DNA of 61,062 nucleotides from RUG14300 sp964391805 (GTDB lineage: Bacteria; Bacillota; Clostridia; Christensenellales; CAG-1252). The position numbers and the translations under genes were made by a program. The stretch is from contig CAYMNK010000011.1 in assembly GCA_964391805.1 (NCBI GenBank), positions 1 to 61,062 of the forward strand, in the 5' to 3' direction. The notes beneath the pieces are model-generated. The model did no database searches, was not told where the DNA came from, and saw nothing but the letters and a program-made list of their open reading frames with translations. Positions 8,569 through 17,790 of the stretch are shown one piece after another; the stretch's first letter is position 1, and each line of letters begins with the position of its first letter.

Positions 8569-9990
8569 TTATTTTGCAAATTCGACTTTGTAATTTCCGG
8601 TAGCCTCATCCCAATCATCATCTTTTTCTATATTATACCATTCGAATTTAGAACCTTTATAGGTTATTAACGATAATGATTTACAATCCAAAAACAGTGC
8701 ATCTTCGAACCATGTTATACTATTAGGAATAGTTATGTTGGTCAATTTCTTACAGCCTAAGAATACACCGGATCCAAGCGAAGTCACGCCATCGGGTATT
8801 GTTATTTTCTTTAATCCTGTTTTTTCAAAGGCACCAATTTTTATCTCGCTTACGCCATCGGGTATTGATAAATTTGATAGGCTCTTACATCCGGAGAAAG
8901 CAAAACGCCCGATCTCGGTTATGCTGTTAGGTAAGTAGACAATCGTTAATTGTTCACACCCGAAAAAAACACATGATTCAAGTTTTGTCACACCATCGAT
9001 AGCTATTGCTGTCAGTCCGCTTTCGTAAAACGCCCCCTCGCCTATCGTAGTTACACTATCGGGGATTATTATTTGTGTTAATTCTTTACATCCTCTAAAT
9101 GCATAACGTCCGATTTCGGTTACACTATCGGGTATAGTACTCGGTGTAAGGTGAAAATCATCCATACCTATACATCTTCTAAAAGGATCAACATGATGAG
9201 AATATTTCTTTGTAACAATTCCATCGGATAATCTTATCGCTTCCAAACCGGAATCTCTGAAGGCACTTTCCCCAATCGTAGTTACACTATAAGGTATTGC
9301 TACAAGTTTTAAGTCTTTACAGTCAAAAAAAGCGAATGAGCCGATCTCGGTTACACCATTCGGAATAACTAAGGTACCGTCTCCGCCAAGACGTTCGTAT
9401 CCGACAACGACACCGTCATTAATAATACACTTTCCGCATAGTTCTATATCGTAATTAATATTTTTTCGATGCGATTGAGTCGAGGATTCGTTACCACTGT
9501 CGGCGATCTCAGTCATTTGTACGATATCAATTATTGGTTTTTGTGGTTTCTTTTTCTTTGAAAGAATATTCTTTATATATTCACTTACTTTTAAAAAGCC
9601 TTCTCTATAATCAAAATTTTGGACGTTTCTAAGTGTGCGAGGAAGGTCGTGAACGTTTAGATTCATGGTTAGAGTGAATAGGTTTGGTTCTTTACGTATT
9701 CCGTCAAGATAGTCACTATAGAAACCATCCCACTCATACTTAACCCATTTAGATAAAGCATAGTCGGCGTTTGTCAGCACGACTATCATTATTTTTGATG
9801 TATCGAGTGCGTCATCGATGTCTGCCTTAAATCGAGAACTGCCGATTTCCCCTAAAGAAACGGCTGAGAAAAATACCTTATACCCAGAATCGCTCAAGGC
9901 ATAGTACAATTCCTGTGCGATGGTAAAATCAGGCGTTTGATTACCTTGTTCGTCTAAATTCTTATATGAGATAAAGACATCGTAGCTCAT
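8569..9990 (-). CDS. TIR domain fused to BspA-type leucine-rich repeats
   Basis: A 473-residue protein. Residues 1-140 form a TIR domain: MSYDVFISYK is beta-A, VFFSAVSLGEIG (39-50) the BB-loop region, IMIVVLTNADYALS the beta-D segment, and WVKYEWDGF places Glu86 where NAD-cleaving TIR domains have their catalytic Glu. A basic linker (KKKKPQKP, about 145-155) is followed by BspA/LRR_5 repeats from about 185 to 445, each of the form IPDSVTEIGRYAFRGC. There is no signal peptide or membrane segment, so it is cytoplasmic. The layout is like a sensor/effector: the repeats would bind a partner and the TIR would consume NAD or oligomerise. GGAGA precedes the ATG. No partner gene is adjacent. Confidence 0.88.
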   Translation of the reverse strand: MSYDVFISYKNLDEQGNQTPDFTIAQELYYALSDSGYKVFFSAVSLGEIGSSRFKADIDDALDTSKIMIVVLTNADYALSKWVKYEWDGFYSDYLDGIRKEPNLFTLTMNLNVHDLPRTLRNVQNFDYREGFLKVSEYIKNILSKKKKPQKPIIDIVQMTEIADSGNESSTQSHRKNINYDIELCGKCIINDGVVVGYERLGGDGTLVIPNGVTEIGSFAFFDCKDLKLVAIPYSVTTIGESAFRDSGLEAIRLSDGIVTKKYSHHVDPFRRCIGMDDFHLTPSTIPDSVTEIGRYAFRGCKELTQIIIPDSVTTIGEGAFYESGLTAIAIDGVTKLESCVFFGCEQLTIVYLPNSITEIGRFAFSGCKSLSNLSIPDGVSEIKIGAFEKTGLKKITIPDGVTSLGSGVFLGCKKLTNITIPNSITWFEDALFLDCKSLSLITYKGSKFEWYNIEKDDDWDEATGNYKVEFAK

Positions 9991-10089
9991 TATTTTCTCC
10001 GCAAATTATTATTTGTAATCTTATTGTGTTTTTAAAATACAAAAGTCGTATACATCGGTAGCTCCGCATCTACCAAAACACATTTAAAC

Positions 10090-10506
10090 CTAAAGCAGAT
10101 GTTCGGTAAGAAGCGCTTGAAGAATGGGTTCGTCGGCAGGTGCCCAATCTGCAATATTAAGATCGTCACGAGATAACCAGTCAACTGCAACGTGTTCCTT
10201 GACGGTATAATCCGACAATCGCTTACATAAAAATGCAGTCAATGTGACCTCATACATTGTGTAGTCATGGATAACCGTCATAAAGGGACGTATTACCTCG
10301 ATATCGAGATCCATTTCTTCCTTGACCTCGCGAACGATTGCATTAGTCGCCGACTCGTTAGGCTCAATCTTACCGCCTACAAATTCGTATTTATAGGCGA
10401 CTTCGGGATTTTTGGACTCTCCCCTTTTTGCGGAGAAAAGTCTTCCATTTTCTATTATTATAGCTCCGACTACATTTAGTTTTTTCATTCTATTTATGTA
10501 TACCAT
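10090..10506 (-). CDS. Nudix hydrolase, MutT-like
   Basis: A protein of 132-138 residues with a complete Nudix box, G-x5-E-x7-REV-x-EE (GGKIEPNESA, then NAIVREVKEEMDLDI), which binds Mg and hydrolyses nucleoside diphosphate derivatives. Its size and the N-terminal VVGAIIIENGRLFSAKR strand match MutT/8-oxo-dGTP-type enzymes, but the substrate cannot be fixed by sequence. Two starts are possible: ATG at 10506 (AAGGA 8 bases upstream, overlapping the preceding gene by 17 bases) or ATG at 10488, one base after that gene's TAG but without a clear ribosome site. It is the last gene in the run with the Big2 protein and ABC exporter. Confidence 0.88.
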   Translation of the reverse strand: MVYINRMKKLNVVGAIIIENGRLFSAKRGESKNPEVAYKYEFVGGKIEPNESATNAIVREVKEEMDLDIEVIRPFMTVIHDYTMYEVTLTAFLCKRLSDYTVKEHVAVDWLSRDDLNIADWAPADEPILQALLTEHLL

Positions 10507-13261
10507 GGAGTTTATCCTTGGTTTCTTTATCTATCTTGTAGGTTTCACCGGGGCTGGTGTTATAAATGCCGTTTTCTCCCTTCGTTGCAATCAAATATGA
10601 CGGATTCTCAATAAAGTCTACGTTAAATTGTTGACATAATACATTTAAAACCATGTTACCGTCGATGAGTTCTTGCAACTTTTTCATATCTATTTCATAA
10701 CACGTATAATCATCGGTATCGAAGGATATCGTATTACAATCATAACCTCTCTGAGATTCGGGCATATCGGGGTTAACCTCTAAATGATTATCTCGCCAAG
10801 CTCCTACTATCATGAAACTGAAATTCATATAGTCTTCGCCCGCAGCGTTTTTTATAACAAAGCCGGAATTATCGGGATCCTTAACAACAAGTTTAAAGAA
10901 TTCGGCGACTCTCACACGAAGTACATCCATAAGAGCCTCGAAATCTTCTCCATAATTGGCAAAGATGTCAAGCGTTATTTCGTCAAGTTTTTTCCAGTTG
11001 TATATGTAGTTTTCGCCCTCGAGTTTGAGGTCCATGTGCTTATATTCCTTAGTTTTTTCCATACTCATGGCATCGCCCGTAACCGATAAATAAACAGGAG
11101 ATGTGGTATTGGAGAAAATGGAATTACGAATAACCATCTTACTCGCTCTATGTTTACTCGATTGATGTAATATAGAGGGAGCAGCGGAATTACTGAATAT
11201 ACATCCGTCAACGGTCACGGGTGCTCCGCAAACATTGAGATGCGCATATGCATAACGGAACATACAATACTTAAACGAGAATGATATTTCAATATCGGGA
11301 TCGTCGTTATCGACAATTCTGATAGGAATACCGCCACGATCTTTCAACTCGCCAAACGCATCGGAAGAACCTTCGGAAATAGGATAATACGATTGTATAT
11401 ATAAATTCTCGATGTTGATATTGGAATTATTACCGAAATACTTTAACAACCAATCGTAATCCTGTTTGTCGGCAAATATTCTACTATCAAACTTGGTGTT
11501 ATGTAATTGACCGTCGATAATATAACCGTTACCGTATATCGGGCGGTTAAGCCTAACTTCCCATTCATAATCGGACAAAGGCAAATATACGTTGTTTTGG
11601 AAAACGACTGCGCCCATACTGCCCGAAGAATCGAAGTCACCGGTATAGGTCATTACATATTCAAGCTCGTACGCGGGATAGAAATCGGGCAATTCGGTAT
11701 CGGTTGCCTTATCATAGTGAACGTTTGCGACATCATAACCGATATTAATACCGTCTACCACCTTAAAGGTATAGCTATCGCTTGAATTATTCTCGGAAAA
11801 ACGTGCAATAGCGGTAATGGTTACCTCTTTACCTATAGCATCTCTTGCAAACGAAACAACACCGTTTTCATCGACCGTGGCATAACTTTCGTCACTTGTC
11901 TCAAAGCGGAAGTAGTCATAGATATTTTCGCTTTCAGTTATATATTCGGGGAATACATAGGATATACGCATTTGCAACGAGTTCTTGACTGTAAACTCTT
12001 CTCCGTCATAATAACAAGTATTTATACCGAACAAGCGCTCCTCGTTTAATCCTGCAATATCGCCCATTTCATCAAGTTCCAAACGAACGTCGCCTATCTT
12101 AGGAGACACGACGATTTTGATAGAAACAGGCTCGAAACCGTCACAAGAAGCGGTCAAAATCGCTTCACCTTCCATCAATCCTGCGATTCTGTCACCCACA
12201 ACGGTGGCAACGGCAGGATTACTCGATGTCCAAGTAACATTGCCCACTTCACCAAACGGACAACTTGCGGATATATGGAACATCTCGGTATTTAGAGGTA
12301 CAAGATTTTGCGCACTCCAAACGGTCTTTTCGTAATCGAACAAACTATCGATTACAAGTGAATTGTTGTTGACAACGGATATTTTGAGGTATTCTTCACG
12401 CTCGAGATAAGATAGCACGATATACGCATTATTTTCCGATTCGTTAACCGTTACGTTGAATCCGCTATAAACTCCGCCTACAACCTCTTTAATCGTTATT
12501 TTGCTCTTATCGTCGCGCAAATAGCTCGAAATATCAACTGTACGAGAGGTTGAATAGATGACGGATTGTTTCAATAAACTTTCACCACTAACCGTAACCG
12601 TCAACGTACCCGTTACGTCCTTACGCCCTTCTTCTTTGATGGTGGCAGTAATAACACATGTTCCTTCCTTTATTGCGCTAATAACACCGTTTTCGTTAAC
12701 TTTAGCAATACTCTCGTCGGAGGATGTCCATATTATTTTCTTACCACCCATTGCGCTGAAAGGACGAGGACGAGCATCTATACAGGTGCTTTCGTTCACT
12801 CTAAGAGAAATACTGCTAATCTTGTCGAGTGTGTCATAGTCATAAAGTTCTATTGCACCGATATGAGAACCGGTTACATAGAAACTACATACGGCAGTTT
12901 GGCTGGTATCGCTCACCGATGTGGCTATTACATCGAAGGTGCCGTAGGTCTTGAAATAGATGGCAATACCTCCGCCGTTTTTGGTGAGGGTAGCCATACT
13001 TTCGTCCGATAGGGACCACTCTATCTTTTGGTTACTTGCGTTAGATGGAACAAACTCGGGGAAGAGTGTATAAGCCTTATTGGTGGGTGCGTACTCGTCA
13101 AGGTCTATGATTACATAGTCCTGTCTTTCACCTAAGTGTTTGAGGTATATTTGCTCTACTCCGTATTCAACTTCGGCACTTACGATAGTGCTCGAAACGC
13201 TTAACGTAGCAATAATGATGAGCGGAACTAACAATAATATAGCTATTAATATCTTCTTCAT
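10490..13261 (-). CDS. large secreted Big2 (Ig-like) surface protein
   Basis: A 923-residue exported protein. Residues 1-29 are a signal peptide (MKKILIAILLLVPLIIIATL, Ala-type cleavage near VSA-EV). At least three bacterial Ig-like Big_2 modules follow, recognisable by the pattern WTSSDESIAKVNENGVISA, IKEGTCVITA (about 80-130, 160-225, 335-385), and another at about 450-495. Residues about 560-760 look like a right-handed beta-helix (IENLYIQSYYP; VTVDGCIFSNS; MVIRNSIFSNTTSP). I see no catalytic motif or sortase signal. The adjacent ABC pair on the same strand (8-base gap) could be functionally linked. It is probably a surface or adhesion protein. Confidence 0.85.
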   Translation of the reverse strand: MKKILIAILLLVPLIIIATLSVSSTIVSAEVEYGVEQIYLKHLGERQDYVIIDLDEYAPTNKAYTLFPEFVPSNASNQKIEWSLSDESMATLTKNGGGIAIYFKTYGTFDVIATSVSDTSQTAVCSFYVTGSHIGAIELYDYDTLDKISSISLRVNESTCIDARPRPFSAMGGKKIIWTSSDESIAKVNENGVISAIKEGTCVITATIKEEGRKDVTGTLTVTVSGESLLKQSVIYSTSRTVDISSYLRDDKSKITIKEVVGGVYSGFNVTVNESENNAYIVLSYLEREEYLKISVVNNNSLVIDSLFDYEKTVWSAQNLVPLNTEMFHISASCPFGEVGNVTWTSSNPAVATVVGDRIAGLMEGEAILTASCDGFEPVSIKIVVSPKIGDVRLELDEMGDIAGLNEERLFGINTCYYDGEEFTVKNSLQMRISYVFPEYITESENIYDYFRFETSDESYATVDENGVVSFARDAIGKEVTITAIARFSENNSSDSYTFKVVDGINIGYDVANVHYDKATDTELPDFYPAYELEYVMTYTGDFDSSGSMGAVVFQNNVYLPLSDYEWEVRLNRPIYGNGYIIDGQLHNTKFDSRIFADKQDYDWLLKYFGNNSNINIENLYIQSYYPISEGSSDAFGELKDRGGIPIRIVDNDDPDIEISFSFKYCMFRYAYAHLNVCGAPVTVDGCIFSNSAAPSILHQSSKHRASKMVIRNSIFSNTTSPVYLSVTGDAMSMEKTKEYKHMDLKLEGENYIYNWKKLDEITLDIFANYGEDFEALMDVLRVRVAEFFKLVVKDPDNSGFVIKNAAGEDYMNFSFMIVGAWRDNHLEVNPDMPESQRGYDCNTISFDTDDYTCYEIDMKKLQELIDGNMVLNVLCQQFNVDFIENPSYLIATKGENGIYNTSPGETYKIDKETKDKLHGIHK

Positions 13262-13268
13262 AATTCAC

Positions 13269-14885
13269 TCACCTCTGCATAATATTATTGTATCTGTACG
13301 GAAGTTTGATAAGCAACCAACATATAGCTCCTACCATCAGCAATCCGTTAAATCCCGACAAAACTCCGTAAACATATGTCGGGTTGTATATGATGAATCC
13401 TACGATTCCGACTAAACCTTCTATAACTGCCAAGGCAAAACCGACAAGCAATGTGACAAAGGTCGCCAAGTTGCCGTTATTAACCTCACCGTCTCCGCCT
13501 ACGGGGAATTGCGGTTTTAGAATGTCGAGTTTGACTGCAAAACATGTAAGAGCGGTAGAAACCATAATGGAATTACCCATAAGGATGAATCCGTCGGCTA
13601 CCGCTATGTTACCGGCAATCATTATTACCGAAAGCGATACCACGCTTGCCAACGCTCCGACTAAAACATATAAGCCGACCTTGACAAGAACTTGTTTTTC
13701 TACCGCTACCGGGGATATCTTAGTTAGATAGAAGGAATCGGCTTCACGAGATATACACGAGCCTGCAAACGACACTATAATTGTGACGAAGATCAACATT
13801 ACTAAGTGTGTAATCATGGGCAATGTGATAGTATCTAACGATTTACTGCCTACTGTGGAACTAAGACTGTTACAACTAAATACCATTACGGGTGCGGCGA
13901 ATGCCATTACCAAATATTGAAAGCTGTAGGTCGAAGAACGGAAAATATCGTGGACTTCTCTTTGAAATACCGCATACAACGGACTGTGCTTTTTATCATT
14001 GGTAACCTTCTTAAATGACGCTCCGTGAGATTCGATATCCTTGAGAATAATATTCAAGAAAGTGTTTTTGGATATCATTATCGAGGCATAAGTCAACACA
14101 CCGACTACCACTATCGATACAGGAATGGATATTGCTAACATGGTAGAAGATTGTTTTACCAATATCTCGCCGAACAAACTGATAGGGTATACATATCTTA
14201 ATGATGCCAACGCTTGCATCCCCTCGGCAGAAAACAGTGTCAATGACTGGTCTTTCATGAAGTTGACAACCGAATTGATTATCGCCATATATAGAGCGAA
14301 AAAGCCCGAAACGAGAATGATATTGATAACCAAATTCAAAAAATACTTGTGTTTGAATTTAGCGGATATCATCATCGTAGGCACTGCCAATAAGTTGGAT
14401 ATCGATAAAGAAAATAAAAACATCAAAACCGTTACTACCGGTATCATCAAATAGTAATACAAGCCTTGATTACCTATAACGCCGAAGCAAATATAAAACG
14501 GCAAGGTCATCAATATACAAACCGCCGCGTGCTCTATAGCCAAAATACCCATTTTACAGGTATACATTGTGGTGCTGTCGACGGGAAAACGCAATTCCAA
14601 TTCATTATCACCGCTGAAGTACAACCGCTTAATCGACGAACTTATGCCTAAGCCAATCAAAAACAATTGAGCGATGAGGGTAAAAAGCATCATCAACGAG
14701 TAATCATGCTCGTAGACGTGGAACATTTGAACTATCGTATTCAAAAAATAGACATAGATGGCGTATACTAATAAAGCAAAAAGCCCCATCAATGTCATTT
14801 TTACGACGAGGTTCTTAGTGGGGACACCACGCTTAGAGAATCTCGCCTTCAATTCCAGACGGAACAACGCTTTGATATTGTTCAT
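13269..14885 (-). CDS. ABC exporter membrane subunit
   Basis: A 538-residue polytopic membrane protein with about 12 hydrophobic segments in two blocks (about 28-300 and 320-530) around a hydrophilic middle (HGASFKKVTNDKKHS). N-terminal NNIKALFRLELKARFSKRG is the cytoplasmic lead-in typical of ABC-2-type permeases. The ATG overlaps the ATPase gene's stop by 4 bases, so the two are coupled, and together they form a complete exporter of the drug/lipid/peptide-export type. The substrate is unknown; the secreted Big2 protein and the WG protein flank the pair. Confidence 0.82.
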   Translation of the reverse strand: MNNIKALFRLELKARFSKRGVPTKNLVVKMTLMGLFALLVYAIYVYFLNTIVQMFHVYEHDYSLMMLFTLIAQLFLIGLGISSSIKRLYFSGDNELELRFPVDSTTMYTCKMGILAIEHAAVCILMTLPFYICFGVIGNQGLYYYLMIPVVTVLMFLFSLSISNLLAVPTMMISAKFKHKYFLNLVINIILVSGFFALYMAIINSVVNFMKDQSLTLFSAEGMQALASLRYVYPISLFGEILVKQSSTMLAISIPVSIVVVGVLTYASIMISKNTFLNIILKDIESHGASFKKVTNDKKHSPLYAVFQREVHDIFRSSTYSFQYLVMAFAAPVMVFSCNSLSSTVGSKSLDTITLPMITHLVMLIFVTIIVSFAGSCISREADSFYLTKISPVAVEKQVLVKVGLYVLVGALASVVSLSVIMIAGNIAVADGFILMGNSIMVSTALTCFAVKLDILKPQFPVGGDGEVNNGNLATFVTLLVGFALAVIEGLVGIVGFIIYNPTYVYGVLSGFNGLLMVGAICWLLIKLPYRYNNIMQR

Positions 14886-15730
14886 TCTCTATTCTCCTTC
14901 ATGGTGTACTCTCTGAAAACCTCCTCGAGTCTGTCTCTATTAGTTCCCTCGTTAAGGTCCATAATGGCACAAAGTTGTCCGTCGTGAATAATGGCAACTC
15001 TATCGCAAAGTTTGGCCACAAGGTCGATATTATGAGACGAGAAAAATACGGTATTACCGCCCTTAACGTGATTTCTCATTCTGTTAATAATCTCAAAAAT
15101 CGATTGAGGATCCAAACCGACCATAGGCTCGTCCAAAACCCAAAGATTGGGATTATGTATCAATGCGGCAATGATACATATTTTTTGTTTCATACCGTGA
15201 GAATATCCCTTGATTTGACGATCTATGGCAAATCCGAGTTTAAAAACTTTAAGATATTCTTCGAGTCTTGCGGTCCTATCTTCTTCGGATACGCCGTATA
15301 AGTCCGCGATACAGTTAACATACTCTCTACCGGTCAAGTTGTCGTACACGGCGTGATTATCGGGAACATAACCGATATTTAACTTAGCTTTTAAAGGCTC
15401 GGTTTTGATACTGTATCCGCAGATCTTGATATCGCCGTCATCGAAGGGATAAATACCTGTCAAACACTTGATAGTGGTAGATTTACCTGCACCGTTTTGT
15501 CCGAGAAAACCGAATATTTCACCTTTTTTAACTTTGATGGTCAAATCTTCAACAGAATAATTGGTGCTATTCAAGTATCTTTTGGAAAGGTGATCTATAT
15601 CGAGCATATATTCGTAATCGACCGAGGGTTCTTCGGACGGTTCCGAATTAAGCAGTTCGGAAGCAAACGCTGTATATTTGTCATTTTGTACTTTATCTGT
15701 CTTGTTTTTATTTCCAAATCTAATTTTCAT
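14882..15730 (-). CDS. ABC exporter ATPase
   Basis: A 282-residue nucleotide-binding subunit. Walker A is GQNGAGKST (77-85), the Q-loop region is IGYVPDNHAVYDNLTG, the signature is YSHGMKQK, Walker B is LWVLDEPMVGLDP, and the H-loop is in FSSHNI. It belongs to the ABC-2/CcmA-like group. An N-terminal extension of about 40 residues, acidic and probably disordered (ELLNSEPSEEPSVDYEY), precedes the conserved domain and is unusual for the group. AAGGAA precedes the ATG. It is co-transcribed and overlapping with the permease gene. Confidence 0.92.
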   Translation of the reverse strand: MKIRFGNKNKTDKVQNDKYTAFASELLNSEPSEEPSVDYEYMLDIDHLSKRYLNSTNYSVEDLTIKVKKGEIFGFLGQNGAGKSTTIKCLTGIYPFDDGDIKICGYSIKTEPLKAKLNIGYVPDNHAVYDNLTGREYVNCIADLYGVSEEDRTARLEEYLKVFKLGFAIDRQIKGYSHGMKQKICIIAALIHNPNLWVLDEPMVGLDPQSIFEIINRMRNHVKGGNTVFFSSHNIDLVAKLCDRVAIIHDGQLCAIMDLNEGTNRDRLEEVFREYTMKENRE

Positions 15731-15769
15731 TTTTTTTCAGTTCCTTAAAATAAGATAAGTGGGAAAACT

Positions 15770-16774
15770 TTAGTTGTTCCAGTCAACCTCTTTGGTTTCG
15801 AGGTTATAAGTTCCCCATCTCTCGTTTTGCTTAACCTGTGCAACGCCATTAACAAAGGGAGTACCTGCATCATAAATGAACGGTATAACAATTTCACCGT
15901 CCTTGTTGATATATCCGCATTTACTCTCATTACCTACACAGGCTAATCCTTCGGAAAAACTCGACGCAACTTCGTATTTGTAGGGAATTACCAATTCGTT
16001 ATCTCGGGTAATATATCCGAATAATTCCTTGCGCTCTACACACGCCAAATCATCCTTAAAATTGAATACCTCATCATAAATTGGAGGTATCACTTCTTTA
16101 CCGTTTTTATCCTTAAAGCCCCATTTACCGCCACGTTGAAATTTGACGAATCTATCGCTACGCTCAGGTTGTTTGGGACCGGGCACAAAGGGGGCTTTGG
16201 GAAATATCTTACGCTGATCGAAAGGCTCGTTCTTTTTAACGGTCTTTTGATTAGCTTGCACCTGATTTTGTGCGTTGGGTTTATTCTTAGTCTCTGCCCC
16301 GTTAGCTTTAACGGTCTTTTCGTTGGCGCGCGGTTCCTGTTTCTCCTTTTTGACTACTCGCCCGTCCTTAGCGGTCTTTTCATTTTGCTCAACTACGGTT
16401 TCCCCGCCTTTGTTTACATCGGTTTCCGATATACGAAAATCAACATTTAATTTTTTAAGAACTGCAGATACTTCCATCAGTTGCTTTTTACCAAAACGCT
16501 GGATATAATACATTTCGCCCGATGTACGTGCGCATATTTTTCCCAAAGTATCGATGTTTGAATTAAGCAAAACTTGAACGGTAGATTCACTTAAACCTAT
16601 CTCGCTCACCGTTTTGGACATAAGTTCCGTCGAATAAGGTGGAACATAAGCCGATTTAGCCTTTTTCTTTTTACCGTCTTTCTTTTTTATATTTCGGTTT
16701 GCACCGTTTTTATTATTGTTATTCGCAGTCGTTCTTTGTGTAGAACCGACATTTTTATTATTATCGTCTTTCAT
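15770..16774 (-). CDS. alpha-CTD-like domain fused to WG repeats
   Basis: A 334-residue protein. Residues 1-45 are Asn/Lys-rich. Residues 55-115 follow the C-terminal domain of RNA polymerase alpha: VSEIGLSESTVQVLLNSNID, then IQRFGKKQLMEVSAVLKKL, equivalent to LGLS..LNCLKRAGI and the NFGKKSLEEI helix. Residues 116-210 are a charged linker. Residues about 215-334 hold WG-type repeats (GKWGFKDKNGKEVIPPIYDE; FGYITRDNELVIPYKYE; CGYINKDGEIVIPFIYDA; ERWGTYN). The start at 16774 is preferred over a longer frame because GAGGA lies 9 bases upstream. The alpha-CTD-like fold could bind DNA or a protein; the combination is uncommon to me. It lies just upstream of the ABC genes on the same strand. Confidence 0.8.
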   Translation of the reverse strand: MKDDNNKNVGSTQRTTANNNNKNGANRNIKKKDGKKKKAKSAYVPPYSTELMSKTVSEIGLSESTVQVLLNSNIDTLGKICARTSGEMYYIQRFGKKQLMEVSAVLKKLNVDFRISETDVNKGGETVVEQNEKTAKDGRVVKKEKQEPRANEKTVKANGAETKNKPNAQNQVQANQKTVKKNEPFDQRKIFPKAPFVPGPKQPERSDRFVKFQRGGKWGFKDKNGKEVIPPIYDEVFNFKDDLACVERKELFGYITRDNELVIPYKYEVASSFSEGLACVGNESKCGYINKDGEIVIPFIYDAGTPFVNGVAQVKQNERWGTYNLETKEVDWNN

Positions 16775-16864
16775 TAAACAATCCTCGCGGAATACGTATC
16801 TACAAATCCGTCCTAAAATTAGGGGATAAAACACTCTACTCCGGTTAACAATATAATATATATT

Positions 16865-17725
16865 ATGATAGCACAAGATAATAGTAAAGTCAACTCATAT
16901 TTGTCTACGGTAGATTGCACCCCTCGTTGCTTGGTTATTCTCAATCAAAATAGCGGTAAAAAAAACAAAATGTCTCCCGAAAACTTGGTAAAATTCTTCG
17001 AAATTCGTGAACCATTCGTCGTTTTTGACGGCACCCAATCCATCGGTGAATACCATGATATTATAGTTTCCGGCGGTGACGGCACCATTTCAAATACCGT
17101 CAATCTCTGCAAAAGTGAGGCTCACAGTTTATTTTATCAACCATCGGGCACGGTGAACGATTTCGGCAAAATAAAGGAGCAAGAGACCTCACCGATAATA
17201 GCAAAAGCCAACGAAAGAGTCTTTTGCTATGTGTTAGCAACAGGAACGTTTACGTCGATCGGATACACCGCAAGGCGAGACGATAAGATAAAAATCGGGA
17301 AATTAGCGTATATTCAAGAGGCAATTAGGGCTTTTAAAATACAGTCAATAAAGGCAACGATAACCACCGAAAAGGAAAGATTCTCGAGTGATTATACCCT
17401 GATTATGCTCCTTAGATCCCCTCGTTGTTTCGGGTTTAACTTCAATCGAATGTATCGCGCAAATCGAAGTGAGTTGTATCTGCTATTGGTAAAAACGCCT
17501 AAAAATAAATTCGCTCTATTTAACGAGTTTTTTAGGTGCTTTTTCGTCGGTTTCGATAAGGAATATCGCGACCAAAACATTGTATTTCAGCCGGTCAAGT
17601 ATGCGGATATCACTTTGGAGAGCGAATATGACTTTTGCATAGACGGAGACAAACTCTCTCCGACAACGCATATAAGAGTGGATCCTTATCGATTCAACGG
17701 TACAATCAATACAAAAATGAGGTAA
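16865..17725 (+). CDS. diacylglycerol-kinase-like lipid kinase
   Basis: A 286-residue member of the DAGK catalytic-domain family. It has LVILNQNSGKKNK (23-35) for the P-loop-like first motif, SGGDGTIS (69-76) with the nucleotide-binding GGDGT, PSGTVNDFG for the GTGNDFA motif, and CIDGDKL near the C-terminus for the conserved DGE/DGD motif. It would phosphorylate a lipid such as diacylglycerol or undecaprenol at the membrane surface. There is no Shine-Dalgarno before the ATG; a TATAAT box 7 bases upstream could allow a leaderless transcript, but no good -35 is present. It runs divergently from the WG gene and precedes the SpoIIQ-like gene. Confidence 0.8.
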   Translation: MIAQDNSKVNSYLSTVDCTPRCLVILNQNSGKKNKMSPENLVKFFEIREPFVVFDGTQSIGEYHDIIVSGGDGTISNTVNLCKSEAHSLFYQPSGTVNDFGKIKEQETSPIIAKANERVFCYVLATGTFTSIGYTARRDDKIKIGKLAYIQEAIRAFKIQSIKATITTEKERFSSDYTLIMLLRSPRCFGFNFNRMYRANRSELYLLLVKTPKNKFALFNEFFRCFFVGFDKEYRDQNIVFQPVKYADITLESEYDFCIDGDKLSPTTHIRVDPYRFNGTINTKMR

Positions 17726-17790
17726 TTCAAAAATTGATGTATAAACTTCAAAAAAGCGGACCACACTTACTTCGACAGGAGGTGCGAAAA

